DNA from: Dechloromonas sp. ZY10
Lineage (GTDB): Bacteria; Pseudomonadota; Gammaproteobacteria; Burkholderiales; Rhodocyclaceae
Assembly: GCF_041378895.1 (NCBI RefSeq)
Contig: NZ_CP144212.1
Coordinates: 461,001 to 525,000 of the forward strand
DNA length: 64,000 nucleotides
Direction: 5' to 3'
The position numbers were made by a program, and so were the translations under genes. Below, in pieces: positions 1 through 8,377 of this stretch (position 1 is the first letter of the stretch; every line of letters begins with the position of its first letter). The notes under the pieces were generated by a model that saw only the letters and a program-made list of their open reading frames with translations, had not been told where the DNA came from and did not search any database.

Positions 1-25
1 GTTGAGGCGATAACTCCAGACGGTG

Positions 26-120
26 GGCGTGTCTGGAATTTTGTGTAAACGGGGTTTGAGTTACAGGTTGTTCATCCGGTCTTCGAGCTGGATGCAGTTT
101 GATATAACGCTGGCAGGCTA
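26..120 (-). mobile_element. possible decayed IS256-type element end
   Basis: The stretch at 26-50 resembles the terminal inverted repeats I recall for IS256-family elements (ends of the type GTGTCTGGAATTTTGTGTAA). Just inside it, the minus strand has a short open frame ending LEDRMNNL and a stop at 61-63, similar in style and position to an IS256 transposase C-terminus close to its repeat. An in-frame stop near 118-120 cuts the frame after about 18 codons, so at most the last ~90 bp of an element survive. The match is from memory. Confidence 0.25.
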
Positions 121-148
121 GGAGATAGCGTCTTTCCCACGCCACCAC

Positions 149-187
149 AAAAAAACGCGGCCCCGGTTTTCCGGTGGCCGCGTTTTT
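149..187. terminator. bidirectional intrinsic terminator
   Basis: A GC-rich inverted repeat (AACGCGGCC on the left, GGCCGCGTT on the right, TTTT loop) is flanked by an A-run on the left and a T-run on the right. It lies 39 bp beyond the stop of the minus-strand binding-protein gene and can terminate transcription from either side. Confidence 0.85.
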
Positions 188-225
188 GCGGGAGCTTCTG
201 CCGTGGCGGAGGCAGGGGGGCGGGC

Positions 226-1347
226 TTAGTTAAGCACTTGCCACTTGCCGTTGCCGAACTGGTTCAGGGTGATCCCGCCGTTCTTGTTGTCGCCCTTGGT
301 GTCGAAGGCGACCGTGCCGGTGACGCCCTTGAGAGTGACTTTCTGCAGCTGCGGCAGGTACTTGGCCGGTTCGACCGAGTTGGCCAGCTTCATGGCCTCG
401 ATCAGCATGTTGGCCGAGTCGTAGGCGTACGGGGCGTAGAGCTGGACATCGACGTTGAAGGTCTTCTTGAAGCGGGTCTTGAACTCGGTGCCGCCGGGCA
501 TCTTCTCGGCCGGGATGCCGGCTTGGGTGCAGTACACGTTCGGGCTCAGCGCTTCGGCGGCGAGCTTGAGCATTTCGCTGGTACATACGCCGTCGCCAGA
601 GAGGAACTTGACGTTAAGGCCGAGTTGCTTGATCTGTTTCAGCATTGGCGCACCTTGCGCATCCATGCCGCCGTAGAAGATCGCATCCGGTTGCTTGCTC
701 TTGATCCGGGTCAGCAGCGCGGTGAAGTCGACCGCCTTGTCGTTGGTGTACTCGCGGGCGACGACCTGAACGCCGAATTTTTTCAGGTTTTCGGCCAGCG
801 TGTCGCCGAGGCCCTGGCCGTAGGCGGTGCGGTCATCGACGATGGCGATGGTCTTGGCCTTGAGCACGGTGGCGGCGTACTTGGCCATCGCTTCGCCCTG
901 CTGGAAGTCGTTGGCGATGACGCGGTAGGCGGTCTTGTAACCCTGCTGGGTCAGCTTGGGGTTGGTCGCCGACGGGGTGATCGCCGGGATGCCGGCCTGT
1001 TCGTAGATCATCGCGGCCGGAATCGCGGCGCCGGAGGTGACGTGACCGACCACGCCCTTGGCCCCGGCATCGGCGATACGCTGGGCGACGATGGTTGCCT
1101 GGCGGGGATCGGCCTGATCGTCTTCGCTCATCAGTTCAAAACGGACTTTCTGGCCGTTGATGACCACGCCCTTGGCGTTGGCATCGTCGAGCGCCATCCG
1201 GGTGGCGTATTCCTCATCCTTGCCGATATGGGCAATCGGGCCGGTCAGCGGGCCGGCAAAGCCGATCTTGACCACGGTCTGGGCGGCGGCCGGTTGGACG
1301 GCGGCCAGGCTGCCCAGGCTGGCGAGCAGCAGAGCGATTTTTTTCAT
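226..1347 (-). CDS. branched-chain amino acid ABC transporter substrate-binding protein (LivK type)
   Basis: Periplasmic binding protein of 373 aa, the usual size for the Leu/Ile/Val-binding family. The N-terminus is a clear Sec signal peptide (charged MKK, hydrophobic core, AxA-type cleavage near residues 20-23). The mature part opens with the family's VVKIGFAGPLTGPIAHIGKD segment and contains the usual Asp/Glu-rich lobe-I region. It should deliver amino acids to a Liv-type permease, but no permease or ATPase genes are adjacent, so it is an orphan component. It is transcribed away from an Lrp/AsnC-type gene, and a shared control region lies between them. The ligand cannot be decided from sequence alone; short-chain amides or aromatic acids are alternatives in this family. 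Confidence 0.9.
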   Translation of the reverse strand: MKKIALLLASLGSLAAVQPAAAQTVVKIGFAGPLTGPIAHIGKDEEYATRMALDDANAKGVVINGQKVRFELMSEDDQADPRQATIVAQRIADAGAKGVVGHVTSGAAIPAAMIYEQAGIPAITPSATNPKLTQQGYKTAYRVIANDFQQGEAMAKYAATVLKAKTIAIVDDRTAYGQGLGDTLAENLKKFGVQVVAREYTNDKAVDFTALLTRIKSKQPDAIFYGGMDAQGAPMLKQIKQLGLNVKFLSGDGVCTSEMLKLAAEALSPNVYCTQAGIPAEKMPGGTEFKTRFKKTFNVDVQLYAPYAYDSANMLIEAMKLANSVEPAKYLPQLQKVTLKGVTGTVAFDTKGDNKNGGITLNQFGNGKWQVLN

Positions 1348-1435
1348 CTTGTTTCCTTGGTTATCTGGTGTGGAACCGGAGCGCCGTAAGGGCGGCCGGA
1401 AGCTGCAATTGTTCTGCAGTTGCCGGTAAATTTTA

Positions 1436-1476
1436 TTGCCAATATCAAAGCTGTATTGGCTATTTGTGCAATATTG
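1436..1476. promoter_or_regulatory. candidate Lrp/AsnC operator in divergent promoter region
   Basis: The 155 bp between the divergent genes is AT-rich, unlike its surroundings. It holds an inverted repeat GCCAATA (1438-1444) / TATTGGC (1454-1460) and a CAATATTG palindrome (1469-1476). Lrp-type proteins bind such AT-rich symmetric sites. That the neighbouring regulator binds here is inferred from position. Confidence 0.45.
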
Positions 1477-1502
1477 TTAACTTTTGGCTCAATTTTTAAA
1501 CG

Positions 1503-1982
1503 ATGGTTGCAGACTCTTCCGAGCTGGTGCTGGATTCGGTTGACCGCGAAATCCTGCGTCTGTTGCAGAAGGACGGACGGATGTCCAACGTTCAACTGGC
1601 GGAGCAGGTTAACCTCTCGCCGCCGGCCTGCCTGCGCCGGGTGCAGCGGCTGGAAGCCAGCGGCGTGATCGCCGGTTACGTGATGCTGGTCGACCCGCGC
1701 CGGGTCGGCAAGAAAACCAGCCTCTTCGTCGAAATCACGCTGCAGAGCCAGAGCGAGGAAGCGGTCAGCGCTTTTGAAAAAGCGGTCATTGGCTGCCCCG
1801 GCGTGATGGAGTGCTATTTCATGGCCGGCGACGTCGACTACCTGCTGCGAGTACTGGTCAACGACCCCGAGGACTACGAATTCCTCTACCGTCGCCACCT
1901 CTCGCGCCTGCCCGGCGTCGCCCGGATCAAGAGCAACCTGGCGCTGCGCAGCGTCTCGCGGCGGACCGAGGTGGAGTTGTAG
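1503..1982 (+). CDS. Lrp/AsnC family transcriptional regulator
   Basis: 159 aa with the standard two-part layout. The N-terminal AsnC helix-turn-helix (about 10-65) includes LDSVDREILRLLQKDGRMSN and LSPPACLRRVQRLEASGVI. The C-terminal RAM/AsnC effector domain (about 72-150) binds amino acids and builds the octamer. Its position divergent from an amino acid binding protein suggests it controls that gene in response to an amino acid. No clear Shine-Dalgarno precedes the ATG at 1503; the mRNA may be leaderless or have a weak site. Confidence 0.92.
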   Translation: MVADSSELVLDSVDREILRLLQKDGRMSNVQLAEQVNLSPPACLRRVQRLEASGVIAGYVMLVDPRRVGKKTSLFVEITLQSQSEEAVSAFEKAVIGCPGVMECYFMAGDVDYLLRVLVNDPEDYEFLYRRHLSRLPGVARIKSNLALRSVSRRTEVEL

Positions 1983-2020
1983 GGGGCTGTGGCTGCCGCT
2001 GTGGTGGCCGGTTTTTTCCG

Positions 2021-2030
2021 GTTGACCGTG
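2021..2030 (-). repeat. CACGGTCAAC dispersed motif, single copy
   Basis: Isolated copy of the dispersed 10-mer, 40 bp after the Lrp/AsnC-type stop codon, in the gene-free region before the large repeat pair. Confidence 0.7.
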
Positions 2031-2110
2031 GGAATGGTCGTTTTGCGGATTTCGGTTTGCGGGAGTGTCGGTAGGGCCTGACCTTGGCGGTCGGCTTGTT
2101 TGATTGATTT

Positions 2111-2664
2111 GAGGCTGCTTTCCGCCGTTTGACCGGCGGGCGTACTTTTCTTGTCTTGCCAAGAAAAGTAGCCAAAAGAAGGCGCGCCCGCTGCGGCGCC
2201 CGGCTTTGCCGGGTGCTCTGCGCTGCTCGGACGAGCGGGCGGTTCGCATGAACTCGCCTGCGGCTCAAACAATGCGAACCGAAATCCCCCGCCCGTCCTG
2301 CGCTGCTCGACGCCGCAGAGGGCAGGGGGAAAACGTCTCGGATTCACGGTCGACCGTAAAAGCCAGCCAACGTTGATTTTTGCTCCAAGCTTTCCGCCGC
2401 GACGCCTTTGGGTCCCATGTGGAGCGCCGAGCAACGCAGGCGGGCCGGGGGGTGTCGGCGAGGACTGTTTGAGGCCCGCAGGGCCGAGTTCCGCAGCCGC
2501 CCGGCTCGACGAGTAGCGCAGGGAAGTCGGCGCAGCCGACCGCGTAGCCTGGGTTGCCTTTTCTTTGGCTACTTTCTTTTGGCGAAGCAAAAGAAAGTAC
2601 GCCCGCGCGTCAGGCGCGGAAACCAGGCTCAATCATTTTCGAACAAGCCAAGGGCTCGGTAGGG
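2111..2664. repeat. large repeat copy A with inverted hairpin arms
   Basis: First of two near-identical ~0.57 kb units. The left arm contains the hairpin TACTTTTCTTG/CAAGAAAAGTA (2143-2170). The right arm contains TACTTTCTTTTG/CAAAAGAAAGTA (2570-2599), and the two ~50 bp arms are inverted versions of one another (xGCGGGCGTACTTT... facing inward). Between them lie conserved blocks including a CACGGTCGACCGT palindrome at 2345-2357. The region has several overlapping open frames on both strands, but none resembles a known protein and they differ between the copies. I treat the unit as non-coding, comparable to a non-autonomous mobile repeat. Confidence 0.8.
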
Positions 2665-2717
2665 CAAGTAAGGAGCCGGTGGTGTTTGCCGGAGGGATTG
2701 GGTTCTTGCATTGGGAG

Positions 2718-3303
2718 GCGCTGTTTTCCACCGTTTACCGGCGGGCATACTTTTCTTGTCTTGCCAAGAAAAGTAGCCAAAAGAAGGCGCGCCCACTGCG
2801 GCGCCCGGCTGCGCCGGGTGCTCTGCGCTGCTCGCGAACAACGGGGGGCTGCGGAACTCGGCCCTTTGGGCCTCAGACAGTCCTCGCCCTTGATCCCGTT
2901 GCCCGCTGCGCTGCTCGACGCCGCAGAGGGCTGGGGGAAAAACGTCTCGGATTCACGGTCGACGGTAAAAAAATGACGTTTTTGCCGGTCGACCGTAAAA
3001 GCCAGTCAACGTTGATTTTTGCTCCAAGCTTTCCGCCGCGACGCCTTGGGGCCCCATGTGGAGCGCCGAGCAACGCAGGCGGGCCGGGGGATTTCGGCTG
3101 GTGGTGTTTGAGCCCCGCAGGGGCGAGTTTAGCCAGCCGCCCGGCTCGCTGAGTAGCGCAGGGAAGTCGGCGCAGCCGACCGCGTAGCCTGGGTCGCCTT
3201 TTCTTTGGCTACTTTCTTTTGGCGAAGCAAAAGAAAGTACGCCCGCGCGTCAGGCGCGGAAACCAGCCGCAATCATTCCCGACTCAGCCAGTGGCTCGAT
3301 AGG
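2718..3303. repeat. large repeat copy B with inverted hairpin arms
   Basis: Second copy, in the same orientation as copy A and separated from it by about 50 bp. The hairpins are at 2748-2775 and 3210-3239. It matches copy A over most of its length, but its centre carries a duplicated CACGGTCGAC-like site (2954-2963 and 2985-2998) where copy A has one. The middle segment also differs by substitutions and small insertions, so the duplication is not very recent. The remaining 118 bp to the next gene hold one CACGGTCAAC motif (3344-3353) and no other feature I can identify. Confidence 0.8.
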
Positions 3304-3421
3304 CTAACCGGCAGGCAAGGCAAGGCGCCGATCATGTCCTCAACACGGTCAACCCGAAAAAAAGCAAAAAACCGTTTTCCATAGCCGGTGAACGGCGCTC
3401 CCGCAAGAACCGGGGGCGGGG

Positions 3422-4003
3422 TCACCGCTCGTCCTCTTCCCCATACTGCTTCCGCAATCGCCCCAGCCCCTGGCGGAAGGCTTCGGCGTCGCCGTAGTCG
3501 AAGAACTTCGGGTAGCGTTCGTGCGCGGCCTTGATCCGGCGGGCGTGCTTGATCGGGCACCAGTACTGCTCGGTGCGGGCGGCGATTTCGCGGGTGTAGG
3601 CGGCGACGCCATTGCCGTAGGCACAGTAAAAGCAGTTGAATTTTTCGATCAGGTTCAGATAGGGCAGGTCTTCGCGGTCGAAGACGATGTAGTCGCTGCG
3701 CTTGACCTTGGGGATGCGGTAGATCGGAAAGCAGGTGTGCTGGTAGAGGGTGACGAAGAGGTCCATCAACAGGAAGGGAATCCAGCCGGCGTAGATGATC
3801 GGCGCGGTGAGGATCACCAGCAGCCGGGTGCGGAGCAGGAAGCGGAACAGGCCAATTTTGGAGCGGCGTTGCTGGCGCAGCAGTTCGCCGGCGAGTTCGG
3901 CGCGTTTTTGCTCGAATTCCTCGCGCTTCTTGCGGTATTCGTCTTCGATTTCCTCTTGCAGCGCCCCGATGCGGCGCAGCAGCTCGTCGATGGATTCCTT
4001 CAT
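3422..4003 (-). CDS. conserved hypothetical membrane protein with CxxC motif
   Basis: I do not recognise a characterised family. The 193 aa protein starts with a charged coiled coil (residues ~1-48, rich in Glu/Lys/Arg/Gln). A hydrophobic segment of about 35 residues (~55-90: LVILTAPIIYAGWIPFLLMD) is long enough for one or two membrane passes. The C-terminal soluble part has a FNCFYCAYGNG motif followed by QYWCPIKHA, giving three or four cysteines plus a His that could bind a metal or haem. Its 3' neighbour is the gene-free repeat region; upstream it is followed closely by namZ on the same strand (10 bp gap), so it may be the last gene of that operon. Confidence 0.7.
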   Translation of the reverse strand: MKESIDELLRRIGALQEEIEDEYRKKREEFEQKRAELAGELLRQQRRSKIGLFRFLLRTRLLVILTAPIIYAGWIPFLLMDLFVTLYQHTCFPIYRIPKVKRSDYIVFDREDLPYLNLIEKFNCFYCAYGNGVAAYTREIAARTEQYWCPIKHARRIKAAHERYPKFFDYGDAEAFRQGLGRLRKQYGEEDER

Positions 4004-4013
4004 CCTGCCTCCT

Positions 4014-5234
4014 TCAGCGGTAGCGCAGATAGGGTTCGCGCGCCGCCCGCCAGGCGGCTTCGTCGGCGGCAGCCAGCGCGTCGAGCTGGGCCGGGGTGCT
4101 GGCCGGGTCGTCGACCCATTCGCGCAGTAGCGGCGAGCCGTTGATCAGGTCGATGGCCAGCCGCTCGAATTCGTATTCGTAGCCGAAGTCGCGCCAGATC
4201 GGGTAATCCGGGTAGAGCCGGCGGATCGCCTTGAAGGCCAGCGCCTGCAGCCGCCAGGGCTGGAAGGCGGCGTGGTCGTAACGTGGGCCTTCGCTGTGGA
4301 TTTGCAGTGCCTGGCAGAGTTGACCGTGGAATTTGTGGAAAGTCGGCTCGAACCAGCATTCGCGCACCTGGCAACCGGTCAGCCAGGCCGGCGCCAGCGC
4401 CTGCATTTCGGCGAGGATGGCGCGGGCGTCGAGGTCCGGCGCGCCGAACAGGAATTCCAGCGGTCGCGTCGTGCCGCGCCCTTCCGACAGCGTCGTCCCT
4501 TCGAGCATCACCGTCCCGGCGTAGGCGCGCGCCATCCACAGGTTGGGTGCGTTCGGGCTGGGGTTGATCCAGACTCGCTCGCCCAGCGGCCAGCCGTAAC
4601 CGGGGGCGGCCTCGGGTTGCCAGCCCTGCATTTCGATCACCCGGTAATCGACCGTCAGCTGCAGCTGGTCGATGAACCACTGGCCGAGTTCGCCCATGGT
4701 CAGGCCGTGGCGCATCGGCAGCGGGCCGGCGCCGACGAAGCTTTCCCAGCCGGGGCGCAGGGTCAGGCCTTCGACCGGGCGGCCGGCCGGGTTGGGGCGG
4801 TCAAGTACCCAGACGCTCTTGCCGTGGGCGGCGGCGGCTTCAAGCACGTAGCGCAGGGTGGTGATGAAGGTGTAGATGCGGCAACCAAGGTCCTGCAGGT
4901 CGACCAGCAACACGTCGAAGGTGTCGAGCATTGCCGGCGTCGGGCGGCGGACTTCGCCGTAAAGGCTGAAGATCGGGATGCCGTGCTGCGGGTCGATGAA
5001 ATCGGCTGTCTCGATCATGTTGTCCTGCTTGTCGCCCTTGATCCCGTGCTGCGGGCCGAAGGCGGCGGTGAGTTGCAGGTCGGGCAGCGCGGCCAGCGCG
5101 TCGAGGCTGTGCGTCAGGTCGGCGGTGACCGAGGCGGGATGGGCGAGCAGGGCGATGCGGCGGCCGGTGAGCGGATGGCGCAGCTCGGGTTCGGCGAGCA
5201 GGCGGTCGATGCCGAAGCAGACGGGGGCGGTCAT
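4014..5234 (-). CDS. namZ: DUF1343 family exo-beta-N-acetylmuramidase (NamZ-like)
   Basis: 406 aa from the ATG at 5234. Members of DUF1343 have been shown to be NamZ-type exo-beta-N-acetylmuramidases that release MurNAc from peptidoglycan fragments. Family segments visible include the N-terminal GIDRLLAEP, the AAFGPQHGIKGDKQDNM region and the LVDLQDLGCRIYTFITTL segment, with WVLDRPNPAGRPVEG further on and an ATG-initiated length typical of the family. No signal peptide is visible from this start, so it may work in the cytoplasm or leave by another route. Its start codon overlaps the stop of the DOMON-like gene (ATGA), which implies translational coupling. A longer upstream open frame in the same phase is rejected because it overlaps the DOMON gene throughout. 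Confidence 0.85.
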   Translation of the reverse strand: MTAPVCFGIDRLLAEPELRHPLTGRRIALLAHPASVTADLTHSLDALAALPDLQLTAAFGPQHGIKGDKQDNMIETADFIDPQHGIPIFSLYGEVRRPTPAMLDTFDVLLVDLQDLGCRIYTFITTLRYVLEAAAAHGKSVWVLDRPNPAGRPVEGLTLRPGWESFVGAGPLPMRHGLTMGELGQWFIDQLQLTVDYRVIEMQGWQPEAAPGYGWPLGERVWINPSPNAPNLWMARAYAGTVMLEGTTLSEGRGTTRPLEFLFGAPDLDARAILAEMQALAPAWLTGCQVRECWFEPTFHKFHGQLCQALQIHSEGPRYDHAAFQPWRLQALAFKAIRRLYPDYPIWRDFGYEYEFERLAIDLINGSPLLREWVDDPASTPAQLDALAAADEAAWRAAREPYLRYR

Positions 5235-5764
5235 GGCTGGTGTGGATCCATCAATAGGGTGAAGGCGTCGCGGCGGTGGAAGTCCGGCCGTTCGCCGGGG
5301 TGGTGCAAGGCCCAGTAGGCGAGTTCGCCGGCCTGGTTTTCCAGCACGGCGCTGATGCTGATCTGCCAGGGGCCGGGTGGCAGCAGTTCGCCGGGCAGGG
5401 TGACCTGCAGGTGGTGCTCCGTAGCGTCGCTGTGCCAGTTCAAGGTTGGAGCGATGGCCACCGCTGGATCGGCAAGACGCTGGCGGTAGTCGGCAAAGTC
5501 GTAGACGGCCCAGGCGCCGGATGGGGAAAAATTGAATTCCCGGTAATTCGGGCAGTCGACCGTAGCGATGAACAATTCGCAGCAAGTGTGCAGCCACAGG
5601 CCGTCGCAGCGTTGTGCCGCGACTGTAGCCGGCAGCTTGAGGCCGGGCGCGGCGATCCGGTAGTCAATTTGCCAGGTATCGGCGGTAGCTTGCAGCGTCA
5701 CTTCAATGCCGCCGCCGTCGGCGGCGGCGAAAGGGTGGAGAACACGATGAACGGGGTGGGGCAT
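5231..5764 (-). CDS. DOMON-like domain protein
   Basis: 177 aa. The sequence reads as a single beta-rich domain of the DOMON-like superfamily, with the TWQIDYRIAAPGLKLP start, the GLWLHTCCELFI segment and the YREFNFSPSGAWAVYDFADYR motif that marks the bacterial subgroup. DOMON folds bind sugars or haem; no enzyme activity is assigned. It has no signal peptide. The 4 bp overlap with namZ suggests the two products are made together, perhaps for muropeptide or amino-sugar handling. That functional link is inferred from the overlap only. Confidence 0.8.
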   Translation of the reverse strand: MPHPVHRVLHPFAAADGGGIEVTLQATADTWQIDYRIAAPGLKLPATVAAQRCDGLWLHTCCELFIATVDCPNYREFNFSPSGAWAVYDFADYRQRLADPAVAIAPTLNWHSDATEHHLQVTLPGELLPPGPWQISISAVLENQAGELAYWALHHPGERPDFHRRDAFTLLMDPHQP

Positions 5765-5929
5765 TGCGGAATCTGGTCATAAAAAGCCGGCGATGCCGGG
5801 CAAACAGCTGCCTACTTTACCGCAAACCGGGCTGGGTACTTGGTCTGCTGGGGCGGCTGCGGTAGCATCACGCTCATCGGAAAAATTCCAAAATTCACAA
5901 TCCGTTATCCTGGAGGAGGACGGTTTCAC

Positions 5930-8230
5930 ATGAAAATCCAGACCAAAACCAAGTTGCTGATGCTGGTGGCGCTGATCGGCGTCGCCGTCAGTATTGCGGT
6001 CAGCTTGTTCAACCTGCGCCACAATCTGCTTGAGGATCGCAAGCAAAAAGTTCGCAACGTGGTCGAAACCGTCCATGGCATGGTTGCCCATTACCATGCC
6101 GAGCAGTTGGCCGGGCATCTCGACGAGGCGACGGCGCAGAAAACTGCGATGAGCGTGGTTAAGAAGCTGCGCTACGACCAGAACGAATATTTCTGGATCA
6201 ACGACATGCAGAACCGGATGGTAATGCATCCGATCAAGCCGTCGATGGACGGAACGGATCTGTCGGCGCTCAAGGATGCGAAGGGCAAGGCCTTTTTTGG
6301 CGAGTTCATCGAAATCGTCAAGAAAAGCGGCGCTGGCTTTACCGATTATTACTGGCCCAAGCCCGGCTCGGATCAGCCGGTACCCAAGCTCTCCTTCGTG
6401 CGTGGCTTCGAGCCGTGGGGCTGGGTGATCGGCACCGGTATCTACCTGGAGGACATCGACCAGGAAATGCTCGCGCAGTCGAAGGTCCAGGCCGTGATTG
6501 CGTTGCTCATTTTTGCATTGCTGATTCCTTTTGCCGTGTCGTTGATCCGCGATTTGTCGCGTTCGATCAAGCTGGTGGTCGAAGCCACTGACAAACTGGC
6601 CGAGGGCGATTTCGACCATGCCGCCGACGTCGAACTGAGTAACGAAATGGGGGCGATTCTGGCTTCGACCCGGCACGTGCAGCATAGCCTGCAGGCGATG
6701 CGCTCCAGCGTCAATCAGCTGACCGACGCAGCCCTGGCCGGGCAACTCGCCACCCGCGCCGATGCCGAAGCCCAGCACGGTGGTTTCCGTGACGTGGTTG
6801 CCGGTTTCAACGCTACCCTTGATGCCGTAATCGGGCCGCTCAACGTGGCGGCATCGTACGTCGACCGGATTTCGCATGGTGACATCCCGCCGCGCATCTC
6901 CGATCAATACCGCGGCGATTTCAATACCCTGAAAAACAACCTGAATACCTGCATCGACACCCTGCAGTCGCTGATCGCCGAGATGAACCGGATGTCCACC
7001 GCTCACGATGCCGGGGATATCGATGTGCGGATTGACGAGGCGGCCTTTCAGGGGGCTTATCGGACGATGGCGCAAGGCGTCAATGAAATGGTTTTCGGCC
7101 ATATCGCGGTCAAGAAAAAGGCAATGGCCTGCATCCGGGAGTTCGGCGAAGGCAATATGGATGCGCCGCTTGAGTCCTTCCCCGGCAAGAAGCGTTTCAT
7201 CAACGAAACCATCGAACAGGTTCGCGACAACATCAAGGCACTGGTCACCGATGCCAACCGGCTGTCGGCCGCCGCCGTTGCCGGCCGTCTTGAAACTCGC
7301 GCCGACGCCAATCGGCATCGCGGCGACTTCCGGCGTATCGTCGAAGGCGTCAATGGCACCCTGGATGCGGTGGTGACGCCGATTCACGATGTCCAGCGAG
7401 TGATGGCCGGAATGGCTCAGGGCGACATGACGGCGCGTATCCGTCAGCCGTACCAGGGCGATTTTGCGACACTGAAGGACGCCATCAACGGCACCCTTGA
7501 ACGTCTCTCCGGCACTATCGCGCAGATCGTGACTGCCTCCGATGCCCTGTCGAACGCCGCCGGCCAGGTTTCGTCAACTGCCCAGTCGCTGTCGCAATCG
7601 GCTGCGCAGCAGGCCTCGTCGGTCGAGGAAACTTCGGCCAGCCTGGAGCAGATGACCGCCTCGGTTGCCCACAATACCGACAACGCCAATGTCACCGACA
7701 AGATGGCGGCGCGCGCTGCTGAAGAAGCCGCCGAGGGGGGGCGCGAAGTGGGCAAGACGGTCGATGCGATGAAGTTGATCGCCGGCAAGATCGGGATCAT
7801 CGACGACATTGCCTACCAGACCAACCTGCTGGCCTTGAATGCGGCGATTGAGGCAGCCCGTGCCGGCGACCACGGCAAGGGCTTTGCGGTCGTTGCCGCC
7901 GAAGTGCGCAAGCTGGCCGAGCGTTCGCAGGTGGCGGCTCAGGAAATCGGCGAACTGGCCGGCAATTCGGTAAAGCTCGCCGAGCGTGCCGGCAGCCTGT
8001 TGCACAATATGGTTCCGGCAATCCAGAAGACCTCCGATCTGGTGCAGGAAATTGCATCAGCATCGCAGGAACAGTCGACGGGCGTCGACCAGATCAACCG
8101 GGCGATGAGCATGCTCAACAACGCCACCCAGCAGAATGCGGCGGCCTCCGAGGAGCTGGCGGCAACCGCCGAGGAACTGGGGGGGCAGGCGGCGCAGTTG
8201 CAGGACCTGACTGCCTTCTTCAAGGTTTGA
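5930..8230 (+). CDS. methyl-accepting chemotaxis protein, single-Cache sensor with multiple HAMP repeats
   Basis: 766 aa from ATG 5930, which has a strong GGAGGA site at 5912-5920; an earlier in-frame start is rejected. Order of parts: TM1 (~8-28); a periplasmic sCache_2-type domain (~35-185) with the [16 protein letters not shown] and [12 protein letters not shown] hallmarks; TM2 (~190-212); then roughly 280 residues of repeated HAMP-like units (each with a GxF...VxxGxNxTLDAVxxP pattern). The signalling tip is at ~620-660 ([38 protein letters not shown]). No CheR/CheB pentapeptide is present at the C-terminus. sCache receptors usually detect small organic acids; the ligand here is unknown. 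Confidence 0.93.
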   Translation: MKIQTKTKLLMLVALIGVAVSIAVSLFNLRHNLLEDRKQKVRNVVETVHGMVAHYHAEQLAGHLDEATAQKTAMSVVKKLRYDQNEYFWINDMQNRMVMHPIKPSMDGTDLSALKDAKGKAFFGEFIEIVKKSGAGFTDYYWPKPGSDQPVPKLSFVRGFEPWGWVIGTGIYLEDIDQEMLAQSKVQAVIALLIFALLIPFAVSLIRDLSRSIKLVVEATDKLAEGDFDHAADVELSNEMGAILASTRHVQHSLQAMRSSVNQLTDAALAGQLATRADAEAQHGGFRDVVAGFNATLDAVIGPLNVAASYVDRISHGDIPPRISDQYRGDFNTLKNNLNTCIDTLQSLIAEMNRMSTAHDAGDIDVRIDEAAFQGAYRTMAQGVNEMVFGHIAVKKKAMACIREFGEGNMDAPLESFPGKKRFINETIEQVRDNIKALVTDANRLSAAAVAGRLETRADANRHRGDFRRIVEGVNGTLDAVVTPIHDVQRVMAGMAQGDMTARIRQPYQGDFATLKDAINGTLERLSGTIAQIVTASDALSNAAGQVSSTAQSLSQSAAQQASSVEETSASLEQMTASVAHNTDNANVTDKMAARAAEEAAEGGREVGKTVDAMKLIAGKIGIIDDIAYQTNLLALNAAIEAARAGDHGKGFAVVAAEVRKLAERSQVAAQEIGELAGNSVKLAERAGSLLHNMVPAIQKTSDLVQEIASASQEQSTGVDQINRAMSMLNNATQQNAAASEELAATAEELGGQAAQLQDLTAFFKV

Positions 8231-8266
8231 GCCGGAGCGCTTTGACGCCAGCCTGTGGTGGTATGA

Positions 8267-8307
8267 GGAGCCTGTCGGACGATTGACCGACAGGCTCCGG
8301 CCTTTTT
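8267..8307 (+). terminator. intrinsic terminator after chemoreceptor gene
   Basis: Perfect 12 bp stem GGAGCCTGTCGG (8267-8278) / CCGACAGGCTCC (8287-8298) with an 8 nt loop, followed by CGGCC and a T5 run. It ends the chemoreceptor transcript 37 bp beyond the stop. Confidence 0.9.
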
Positions 8308-8377
8308 CACCGGGGCGTTTTCGGTTAATTTACCGCCTTTGACTAATAACAATGCTTCATACAGGGAGACGGACCAA

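Noticed and set aside
238-1389. 383-codon open frame antisense to the branched-chain amino acid binding protein
   Set aside because: The minus-strand product has a signal peptide and clear family motifs; the plus-strand frame is a codon-bias shadow. The same applies to long antisense frames over namZ, rpoD, dnaG, dctB, dctA, aspA and the chemoreceptors.
1886-3152. Several open frames of 66-248 codons in the gene-free repeat region, on both strands
   Set aside because: They overlap each other and the hairpin arms, lack ribosome sites, differ between repeat copies in frame and length, and have Arg/Pro/Ala-rich composition typical of GC-rich noise.
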